Positions 45,301-57,600 of a stretch of 64,000 nt of DNA are shown in pieces (position 1 is the first letter of the stretch; each line of letters begins with the position of its first letter). Source of the stretch: Schistosoma mansoni (Eukaryota > Platyhelminthes > Trematoda > Strigeidida > Schistosomatidae). The stretch is taken from contig NC_031497.1 in assembly GCF_000237925.1 (NCBI RefSeq), positions 18,157,705-18,221,704 on the forward strand. The letters run 5' to 3'. A program made the position numbers and the translations under genes. The notes below the pieces were generated by a model that had not been told where the DNA came from, did no database searches, and was given only the letters and a program-made list of their open reading frames with translations.

Positions 45301-48300
45301 CCTCGTGACTTCCGAAAAATTTCGGCTTTCATCATGGGGCGTCATAATTATTCCTTCAACTCCCAGGGCAGAGTTTAAATGGTTTGAATTATTTTTTCTG
45401 GTTAGCGTTTTTTTAGCGAGTTAGCTTTTCTACGGGATGGGGTCGCTAACCCCATGCCCAACCCCCCTCCTTTACCCGGGCTTGGGACCGGCAGTAACTC
45501 TAGAAGAGCTACAGGCGGAGTTACTTTCCACGGTACTTGAGATCAACTAAGGACTGTGTATGAAGAATAAACTACAACTGGGTTATTCATATGTGTACAA
45601 AAGGTATTTACCCACCCGGTAGCATTTTTCTGCGTTAGTTCAAGATTTTGAAATTTCCTGAGTGTGTCCCCACTTTTATAGTTTTGTACACCTCATTTTC
45701 CTATTGTTCACTGAAAGAGAAACAAACGTACTCGATCTACTGATATAATAATATTTAATCAGCCAAACCTGTATTTCTAACCGTCTTCAGTTATTCTGAA
45801 GAATAGTGCAATAAGGTTATAGTGATGGTGAAGCAGTCACTTGGAAAACGAAAGACAACTTTCGAACCGTGTGTAGCAAGTTAGATCCCCTCTACAGTAT
45901 CCAGCTTAGCCTAGTAATACTACTACTCCTATACAAAATTTATAGTTCAAGGAAAAGCAACATAGATCCTAACACATGTATCACTTCAAGTTGCCATGCC
46001 ATATTAACTCAGCGAGATAAAATTATCGTCAAAGAAATCCCAGAGTAGTAGAAGTAGTAACGGTATCAGCAGTATTAAAAAATGACGAGGTATAGAGAAT
46101 GAGGTTTACAAGGAGATTTTCAGACACAGGTTCTACAGAAAGACAAAGAGTGAATGCACCTCCGATATTGGGAACAATTCCAAGCCAAAGTCTCTAACCA
46201 TTGGTTACGGTAATACATGGGTTTGCACTTAGTTAATAAGATCATGTATCACATTTGTAAGTCACAGGTTCAACCCACTTCACTTCGGTTAGAAGATTCG
46301 AGAACTATCATCTGAAACCGCAAAGATGATTATTTTATTCCAATGTACATTCTCGTATTTGGACTGTCTAGATTTAGTTTTTAGTAAAAGTAAAACAAGC
46401 ACATCTTTCTCTACTCTTTTCAGTTTGAAGTTGTGAAGATTGTTGGATTTCATTGATATCATGAATCGATCAATGTTAGACCACCAGTAAAAACGTGGAA
46501 GCACTGAACGGCTGACTCATCCTCGTATGGGACTCCTCAGCAGTGCTCAACCATGATCGCGCACGCGGGATTCAAACTAAAGGCCTTTGCTCTCGCGCGA
46601 ACGCTTAACCTGTAGATCGTCATTAGTGAGCACATGATAATTTTCAGTTTGGGGTTGTGGAGGCTGTTGAATTTCATCCATGTTGACTAGCTTCGCGAAA
46701 TAATTCTCGGAGTTCTAGTTAGAAGTTGTGACCAGTGGAATTCAACCATGTCGACGTGAGGCAGTTATCCATGGAGGACAATGAAGGATGGTGACGCAAC
46801 ATCGTGAATTGGTTGAAATTAGACAATAACGCCGTTGGACGTCAGCTCAGTGGTCTGGAGGTTAGGCGTTCACGTGCGAGACGGTGTGTTGTGGATCTGA
46901 TCCCCGTTGTGGGGTCATTAGCGCGCACTACCGAGGAGTCCTATACTGGGACGAAACGGCCTTCCAGTGCTTCCAGGTTTTAAATGGTGGTCTAACATTA
47001 ATGGGCCCACTATTTCAATGAGATTTGTATGCTATTGTTCGCTAAGAAAGAAAAATAATTTCAACCAAATCCATAAAACCCGTACGAGCAATCTGGAGTA
47101 CTTATTGGTCCTGCTTTCTGCCTAACCCAGTCAGCTAAGACCAATCTCAGCCTCTGTAATATAAATCATTCATTTCAAGCATACAGACCACATCGTACCA
47201 TAAAATAAGAAAACAACATTTGTAAAAGATTTAGCCAAATGTGGCTGTGAATAAGGGAGATAGTAATTGATAGACAGGGCATAACTCAAGAATGGTAAGT
47301 AGTATACTGTTAGTTCATAGGTCAAAATAAAGCTCATAATAAAAGGGACAGGAATATGAATAGTTTAGTCATTTAACAGGCGTAAGATAAAAATATACGC
47401 ATAGTATTGGTCCATAAATGGATCCCAAATTTACCATTCATTATTCTTATCGGGACATAACAGATTTTCACTGTATTTTAAGCTATAAGGGTGCTTTTTT
47501 TAGATATTCGACCATATAATTATCTATTTTCACTGTTTTTTCTGTACTTAAAAGCATGTTATTATTCTTTCATTTTCTCGTTTAAACTTCAGAATAATAA
47601 ATGCCTTATGCGACGTCATTATGAATGCTAAATGTTTAAAAAATTTTTATTGGGGTGGAACTTATTGTGGAAGTTATGAAGTCAGCCGTGTATTACAATC
47701 ATTGACAAAAAGTCAAAAGCATAATTTATTATCACTACAAATTATCAGATTATTTCAAATCAATCAATCCATGTCCTATTTGAATACAAGATTATTTATA
47801 TTTTCCAACCTCAACCAGTTTTCTATTAATTACCTAAATCTTTCGGAGGATATACTTTTAATTTTATCGGAGAATTCAAACCATCTTCGTATTTTAAAAC
47901 TTTTTGTACAAAACAATGTTCAAGATCTTCCTATTATTCGGTGAGTTTTATGATTTTAAATAGTTGTATAGTATACTGTTCATAAGAATATAGTTATTGA
48001 AAAACTTATTTTTAAGTTTCTATCAGTTGAAATTAATTTCTCTGATGTGTTTCTCTTAGTACTTCTCTTATTATGCCGATTTCACGCAGCAACTTAAATC
48101 AGTAGACATTCATGCGAGTTCCTGAATCAAAAGTAACCGACTGACTTATTAGGAATATCAGGTTGTTTTGTAATTATTTTATTTCACATTCTAAGTACGT
48201 TGAATTACTGAGTCTTTGAATGTATTTGACACCAGAGGCTTTTAGTTGGTAAAATGGTGACTTAAAATTAATGTGTTATGTTTGAAGCGATTACGAGTTC

Positions 48301-49273
48301 CCTAATGTGAGAACGCGACAAAGCTAGCTATTCTGACGCGTTCCAGCCCCGTTAACTGGAGAAAGAAGTCCAAGTTTGAAGTGGGGAAATATATTCCGCA
48401 AGCAGCCAGAATCACAAGCAATCACAACAGGCACAAATCAAACGTATATATACAGCATAAAATTGTCCTTGGGAAGCGTTACAAAGTAGCATACTAAAAG
48501 ATACAATGACCAAATAGCGTTTAAGATCCTCCCAAGTGGGTAATACGATATGAAGGTGAAAACTAGCTCTTTTGGCGCGAAAACAATAAATTCAAATTTT
48601 TAAAACAAAATTACAAAAATAATTCATTTTCCAAGTGAGTTCTGGAGATCTAACATCCCCAACATAATGACACATTTTTATCTAAGCATTACGGGGTAAA
48701 TGTAGGATTTTGGTTATAATTCATAAAGATCGAATAATCTCAAATGAAAGGGGAGTTTACACGAATAAATATATACTGGATGCCCTTAATTTTTGTCTTT
48801 CCCGAAAACACCATCTCATTATTTTTACTGGATACCGTCATATTTTTGTTCTGTAACCTCATGTCTTATTATGCACGGTTCCATGTATCTGTCGGTCTAG
48901 GTAGTTGGTGTATGTGTATAGAGGGATTTCGGGTTTTTCCTCAGGTTTTAGAAGACCGTGTCCTAATTTCTCAAATTGTCGTATACTGATGACAGCAACA
49001 ACTAAATGCATTGATAACGATATATAAGCCCCCTTTAGTCTCAGAAATTGGAATTAAGGTGACTCCGACTTTTCACTCTATAGTCGGTTCCAAGCTTCTC
49101 CAGAAAAATAATCAGTAACCAAATATAAATAGGTTACGAAGAAAAATAGTATATCAAATAGTTGTCCAATCCTGCCTACATGTCGAGTTGTACCTGTGGT
49201 GTGTGTCAGTCATTTGATTTGAAGCGTGTTCACCTTGTGTTATGTAAAGATGTGTACTTGTTTAAATGCTATG

Positions 49274-49324
<51 letters not shown>

Positions 49325-51584
49325 AATTAGTCATGCTGATTGATAGCCACAAATCGACATTGTCAGTGGATTTATAGTTTCGGGAAAAATAAGACATATC
49401 CAAATAATAATTAGCTTAACGATTAAATGTACTATGCTGTTGATCATGATAATCACAACTCATTATCTGTAAATTGTTGGAGTAGTAAACTGTATTTAGC
49501 CTCTTCAACTATCATCGGTGCTATTATTATTTCAGTTCCTCGGCTATTTATCTTATTAATTTCACTTTAATTCTCTGATTTAATGTCACAGTTTGGTCCA
49601 GGAAACTTTTATGACCCCATCCTACGTTGATTATGATTGACTTCTTGAATCTGCTGTTCGTGATTGACGTTGAGATCTGGACTACTTGTGGTCAACTGAT
49701 GGTAGCGATTGTTTTTAATCTTTTTTCCAGTTAAACTGTTACTCTAGTCTATTTTCTTTTTGTATCCTCATCTATCATAGAAATCAAATTTGGAGACATG
49801 TGCATGAAATACTTCCTAATTTTTGTGTGACTTTATTCCTAATTTGTGTAAACGATCTCAAACAATCAATAGTCCATTCGGATTTAACCAATCAACGAAT
49901 GTCTTTCATACAAAATACTACTCAAGAACTTGATAATCAATTATCATCATCATCATATTCTTCGATGCCATCATCTTGTTCTGTCACCTCTACATCCTCA
50001 TCGCCGACGTCTTCATCTTCACCGCATATACCGGTGCAATGTCGACTGGAAAATGAACGTGAACAACACTTAAGGGAGTATCATCATCCATATGGTGAAC
50101 AAAATCAAATTTATCAATTACTTTCAACCAAACTTTTGCCTTCTGCTTTGCCTTTAAATTCAATTTATATATACTATTGTAAACCAGATCCATTGTCTTA
50201 TCTTATACAATATTTAATGGATACATTTGCTATGAGTTTAGAGCATTTCTATCTAATTGATACTTTCAATGTAATATCTGTGATGTCAAACAATTCTAAC
50301 GGTATTTTACATAATATTTCTCATTATACGGAATATACTACCATTACCACTAGTAGTAATGATAATAGTAGTGATAGTAATAATAATAATAATGGCAATA
50401 TCATTAGATTTATTGCCAATACACCAACAACGTCTTATGATGCTGTTGTTAATTATGATAACTACGACTGTGTTGACTCTGATTATCAGTCAATGTTCAG
50501 TTCTTATTCATCACATCATTCATTATTACTGGATAGTACAAGTGATTTTGATATATTGAGCTGTGATTCTTCTTATGATCTATTTGATTATGAAGATAAA
50601 AGTTGTAGTAACAATAACTATTACTCAGGTAATTTTTTGCTACCTGTTTCAACCAGTCTATCTTTGACTTCATCATCTTCATCTTTACCGGTACCATCAG
50701 GGTCATGCTTGTCTGATAATCAAATACACCAATCATTGGTAGCACCAGTATCACTTCATAAGATGCTTGAACAAACTGAATGCTCTTCTAATTCAGAAAT
50801 TATATCAAAAAATGATAATGATAGTTTGAGCATAATAAAATCCGCTTTATGTGAGGAAAGTGCTATCAATAAGGGTGGTTGTAGTGATACAAGCCTTGTA
50901 TCTCATCAAGCGCTCATTTCTACTCATGATAGTATCAATACAACTAATGCCAATGTTAATGATTTTTGTGATTATTTACCTTACGATCGTAATTATTATC
51001 CCAATTTTTCCGAGGCTCCACAATCATCTACTTCATCAAATCTAGTTTTTTACTCACCAAATTTGTATAAAGCGCCGGATGATGTCAATCCTGATCCGTT
51101 TGTCATGTTAGCATGGAGATGTCAACAATTGTCGCATTTTACACTAATTGGTAAGTAATTTCTTTTCTCACTTCAAATTGTGTATAAAATTCATATTACT
51201 AGTCAAATTGGTCTGAACAACTGCGTACGCAAATGCGATGTGTATCAAAACTTAAAATTTGGCTTATTTGATTGGTTATGTGCTTGTTTTCTCATATAAT
51301 CCGTTTAACCAATGAGGTTGCTTTTGAACTGGTGGTTGAAATCTGAAAATAATTGAAGTAATGAATGTAATATTATAAATAATAGTACATTATAAAATTG
51401 TAATAGAATTTTTACCTATAAACATAGTGATGATGACTTGAGCACTTACAAGTAATTTAACGTGTTATACTATTTTTCGAAAAAATATGACTAAACAAGA
51501 CATGTCAGATTGTTTTCTCAATAAACGGTCTATCAAGAAAAGTCGAATACACAGAAAACTAGATGAAAATAACCAATATGACAA

Positions 51585-51635
<51 letters not shown>

Positions 51636-54600
51636 CTGCAGTGTAAAGAAGTTCCTTGAAACCACTAAACTACGGTGAAATGAGTTAAATACATTAAGTA
51701 TTATTCGTATCAAAGTAGACCATTCAGTGAGATATATTCAATCAGCTATGTCCGTATTCAACTATGTGGGTGACATTTTTAACCAAATGCTTTTGATAAT
51801 AGTAACAAGTTTTTAAAGAGAGTTTATTCTGGTGTTCGAATTGTTAAATTTTAATAAATTTTTACTACGATGGTTCCTAATGAGATGTTAGTGTAGTCAA
51901 AATGAACCGTTATGTTGTGTGGTGTATGCTACTGGTGTCGACAGATATAAGTAGTATGTATCACCAATCTAAAGTGGAATACCTGGCGGCAGAAGGTTTA
52001 GAAAATCGGAGAGAACGATAATATACAGTGATTAGTATGGAAACGAAGGAACAATAAAGTCTGAGACAATTGATGGATACTTTGCAAATGAAGTATTTAC
52101 TGTATGGTTCTCAGATTTTACCAAGATATTCTGTAATGTATCAGGATACATTTGGTTGTCCCCTCTTATGTCCCCGTTCACAACAATAGGAGTCTGTAGA
52201 TCGTATATAATTGAAACTCCAGATTGATAAATTCTAATTTTTATGTACAATGAAAATCACAGTGGAACTGCAATTCAACAAATTTTCGTGTCCACCTGTG
52301 TTATTATTTAATTAAGAAATTGAAAATATTTATATTGGTCGAGGATGTATTGATCGTATCTTCACCCTCCGCCAAATGTCAGAACACCGTCATACTTATC
52401 ACAGGCCAACAGTCGTAGTGTTTATTGATATCAGGGCTGCCTTCGATTCGTTGGACAAGACTGTCCTCTGGGATTGTCTATTGAAGAAGGGTGTGCTTGA
52501 GAAGTTTATTAACATCTTAGGCCCTGTATACAAACACCTCAGGCAGAGTGAGGACATGCAACCACTTTTTTCCCTTGTTCCATTCAAGCAGTGGGGTTAG
52601 GCAGGGTTGCTCAGTCTCACTATTCCTCTTCAACTTTGCTATCGATGACGTTTTAGAAACAGCTCTGATGGATGTAGGTAACGTAGTGTGGATCTATTGC
52701 CTGGAGAACGACTTCTCGACCTTGAGTATGCGGATGATATTGTCTTACCGTGCAATAATGCTCAAGCTAGTCAATCCGCACTTAATCAATGTCCGCAGGT
52801 ACGGTATGTGCTTTGCACCTTCGAAGTGAAAAGTACTTCTACAAGACTGTCAGGATTCTAATCCTGTACTCACTTTGGGTAGTGAGCAGATTAAAGTAGC
52901 CGAGAAGTTCGTGTATCTAGGTAGCTACATAAGTGCTGGTGGTGGCGTGAGTGATGAGATCGATTCACGTATAGTGAAAGCTGGAGAGGCTTATGCCAAT
53001 CTGGGCCATCTTTGACGCCTTCGTGATGTTAGTCTGGCTGTAAAAGGTCGGACCTACAACGCGTCAGTAAGAGCAGTTTTGCTCGATGCTTGTGAAACCT
53101 GGCCTCTCTGAATTGAGGATGTTGGACGACTCTGTGTTTGATCATCGTTATCCAAACGATTGCTGTCATCCAGTGGTATTACCATGTTAGTAATGCAGAG
53201 GTTCGGCATCGAGTGTTCGGGCACAGAGACGATAACCCAATTGGTGTCACTATCTTGAAACATCGACTTCGGTGGCCTGGACATGTTCCACGAATGTCGT
53301 CCCAGAGGATTCCTCGTTGTGCATTATTTGCCGGCTCTGGAACTGGTTGGAAAAAGTGGAGAGGTGGTCAGTGTATGACATGATGTCGTGGTATGAAAGA
53401 AAGCTGCAAAGGGCTGGTTTATGTTGGTCCTTCCCGACTCCCTGGCTGGGGTCCGAGAGATGGTGCGACACAGTGGCTAGAGACGTTATCAGATATGGCT
53501 CAGAATAAAATCCAGTAGCGATCCTGGTGTAACCTTTTACTTTCTTCATAAAGAGTGGTTATAACTTCCTTAAATGAAAGAGTTCTTCTGGTTGTACATT
53601 TCTGTTTCCCCCACTATTTTTCTTATTATTACGCTAACATACACCAATCTGTGGTTGTTATTGTTCTTTTTTTTCTTTTTGCTTATATGAACCTTACCCT
53701 CTTTCTCTCTTCCCATTCTCATTGTTTTGTGTGGCGCATATATATCTGGTGCCCCCTTGTACCAGTATTTATATGTTCAAATAAATAAATAAATATATTG
53801 ATGAAGTCAATCTTCTGTATAATAAAATAATATTCAGTTATCATATGGTATTTATTAAAAATTAGATTTTCATCGAATCAGTTTACTGAATTTCACTTGT
53901 TCATCTACTTAATATTAAATGTAACCGAAGAGTTTAACTTCTATTGTGACGAAAATCACTAATCTGTGGAACCTAAGTTAATTTAATTTTGCAACTGAAC
54001 GAGGAAGATAACCATTAACAGTTAAGGATTTATTTTGACATTCTAAATACTAGCATGCCTTTTTTGAATTCGCAAAATAGTTCCTATCTAAAATCATCCG
54101 TAACGTGAAAACCACGTGGTATGAATGTTTCATAATAAAGATTAATTCTTTTACTGGATAAGTTTTTATCCTGCCATATTTGATAAGCAGGATTTTCGCT
54201 TATCACATGTACTGATCACTCAAGCGTAAGTACACTTTAGGAAGTTTACCACATACCGTATGAATATTTTAAATGAAGATATCAAATTCATGTCAGACAA
54301 TTAATATGGTCTGAAGAATCAGTAGTCTAAGAGAATTCTTACTAATTGATAAGAATATATTGCAACTGCGTTAAATATAATGTTACATAAATCTTAACAA
54401 GCTTGTAGTGCATTGCTTCGCTAATCGTTCACTTCTTAACGGTGCATGAAATCAGAAGGCAAAGAGAAGCTGCAACTATAGTTTATTATCAAATGACGCA
54501 GGTCACAAAGCTACATACACATAAGTAATTATCAGCGAGCAAGCGCGAGCAATCACATAGGCAAATTTATAGTCCAATTGTATAAGGGCGCAGCAAGACA

Positions 54601-57600
54601 AAGCAAAAGTTAATAATAAGATTTGAGTGCATACTTATATGGGGAGGAGGATGAACCATCGAATGATATTTAAACTATGAAAATACAAAATCTCCACAAG
54701 AAACCCCTTCTGATAATAATAATCATATGCTCACTAGTGACTGACTTCGAGAGGTAAATCCAGTTCTAGTGAGAAGCAGTGACCAGTGGAGTTCAAACGA
54801 CCTCTGTCGTGAGATATCAACTCACTGAAGACAATTGGTGAGCGGTTGCACAACTTCGTGGATTGGTGGAAGTTAGATATTAACACCATAAATGCCAGCT
54901 CAGTGGTCTATCGGTTAAGTGCTCTGGCGCGAGACTAATAGGTCCTGGGTTCGAATCTCGCGAGGCGAGGTCGTGGACGCGCACTGCTGAGGAGTCCCAT
55001 AATAGGACGAAACGGCCGTCAAGTGCTTCCAGGTTTTCCATGGTGGTCTAGCTTCAATTGACTCACGCTTTCAACTATGAAGATATTTAAACAATCAGCG
55101 TTTTGGCTAGAGTCTGTCATATGCTCTATTGATCATAACTGTACAATGATTTATGTGGATTGCTACTATCCAAATGACAATATCTATTAAGTTAATAAAA
55201 AGGGCTTAACCATAATCGAAATCGGGTGTAGGATATTTGCTATAATCTGTAGTGGAATATTAAGGTCAGATGATACCAGTGATTTTCTTGATAACAATTA
55301 GAAATAGGTCAATTTACAAACAAACATTACTAATCATGAATAAATATAATAATAGATTACAGTGAACTGGATACAAATTATCATGAAGTTCAAATTCATC
55401 TATTTTATGCTATTAATGAAATGATTGCCACGATTGTTATTCTTTAGAGTTGTAAGAAATAAAACAGTGCATTCATTGAGTGTGGATGCTAAACTGTTTA
55501 ATCACAATCTTATGTTTATTTTTTCCCGAAAATACTAAATTTAGTATCAGTTTCAATATTTTACGAAATCATGTCAAGTGATGAACATTCACTGTGGAGC
55601 ACCCCGCACAGGCTTCATTGTCATCATCATCGGAAACCATCTTAGAAACCTCCTTACTCTCTGTATAACGTTCCATATGATGTAAAATCTGTACAAAGTT
55701 TGGTGAACAGCCAGGAGGTTTGCACTTTGAGCACTACCAATGACAAGACTGTCGTCACTAATGAAGCTTCCGACCGGTTTACTAAAAAAGCACAAAAAAG
55801 GTTTAGAACCTTCCAATAAGATAAGATTTCTCGCCAGCTATAAATCCAAAGACTACTGGTATCGCTTTCATTGAAGCATCCAATGTTACTAACTGGTAGA
55901 GTGGCACTTCTTTATTATATTTTAAGGTGCCATCAATTCCTATGATGTCTGCAAACAGGCAAGCTATGTTATTCGTATCCCATGTACAGAAGAAATAACA
56001 CTGCAGCTGACTGTCTACGTCACACGACGTCTGTGCTTCACCTTCCAGCTGCATGATGTGCTTTGCGAAGGTTTCAAAACATGAAAACTGCTAAACAAAC
56101 CTGGAATTTTTGACTGTTCAGACACGGCGACGCATACTCCAGGCATCCTGTGCAGTGAGTTGTTCTCCGTACGTTTCTTAAACGGAATCGATCGCTACAA
56201 AGGCTACAGCTCCCGAAAACAGTAAAGGGAGAATGCTTTACGTTTGGTCTGTCAGTCGACAGAACTATGGGCTTTGCTCATAAACAACGCGCGGCTATGA
56301 ATCATTGACGATTTGTTCACGGTTGACAATCCATCTGCCATACGAAGGATCAACATTCGCAACCAATAGGATGCCTTATTTGGTATATACAGGATATTTT
56401 GGACAAGCATACCTTCGCTTTGATGAAGATATCGGCCGTTGACGGATGCTTTTTCATTCTCCATACATATTTAATATAAAAATCCATCTTTTTACAATGA
56501 CCATCCAATATAATAAAATAACAGGAAGCTTGATTCCTGTGAACCGGTAATTGTCTGGCTAACTCTTCCTTGGTTGGATATCCAACGCCAACAAACATAT
56601 CTTGAAACGTATTGCCCGCCTCGCTGTTCAATGTAAACATGTGAAACGACATGACTGTGTTAGTAAAACTTGTGAAATGCTGTCCCTTTGAACTTGATGG
56701 TTTTTATTCATCTGAAAGCAGGTTCTCCATTGGACCATGGGAATCGCGTTTTTGATTGGTCTAAAAGTTAGGGGAACTAGGGTACATGAAAATACAATTC
56801 CACATCCAAAGAAATTACGTTTCCGGAAACTGTCCGTTACTCGTCAAATTGTTTGACCATTTAAATTGAATTAATCTTAATATCTAGTGCTGATGAAACT
56901 GAGTGTATCAAAACATGTAAGACTGTAATCCAATGTTTTAATTACTCAAATGACACTGCATTTGTCGACTAAATCATGCGTAGTTTCCAGTCCAAATGTT
57001 CTGTACGATTTACAGAGCAGTAGTTTAGCGAAGGCCGAATCGGCTCATACCAGTCTGGAATATCTTTTGGTCTATCACGACTGACTGTAAAATATTAAGG
57101 ACATAATATATTAATAGGGACAGTCACTTTATGGTTGTAAAACCTAGCCCATCCGAGATTAGGATATTCATTTGAGAACCGCGCCAGTAGTGTCTAGGCT
57201 CACCATTATGTGTTAGGGAATAGTAACAATAATTCTGTTGATATAATCGTTGATTGATCTCATACCAGGAAATTCACTTGTCGACCTACTGCTCGTAGAT
57301 AACACGGTTCTGTGTAGTGAAAAAGCTGACAAAATCCATAATATTTTTATCGCCTTAAACAACAGTGCTGGCATGTTTGGGATTCCATTCTCTCCCCAAT
57401 GCAAAACGTTGTTTCGAAACGAGTCTGTGTCAACGTCTAAACTAGTGATAGGGAGTGAAGTCGTCAAATGTGTCGGCCACTCCACTTATCTTGGAATTTT
57501 CGTCAACCCTGTTGAGTTAGTGTCTATTGGAATATTGGGACTATTTCAGAAAACTCTCTTGGTATTTGCCAGCCTGTGTCACCTGTGGTGTAGAGGAGAT

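Noticed and set aside
49162-49377. Protein with long Tyr-Ile repeats (also 51465-51713 and 51487-51678)
   Set aside because: The repeats are translations of (TA)n microsatellites. Both strands give the same kind of frame.
50359-50559. Alternative plus-strand frame rich in Ile and Met over the F-box exon
   Set aside because: Shadow frame of the AT-rich F-box exon 3.
54896-54965. Possible tRNA gene from the A/B boxes
   Set aside because: The B box is good but no acceptor stem or convincing cloverleaf forms, and the same head recurs with hammerhead tails, so it is a SINE.
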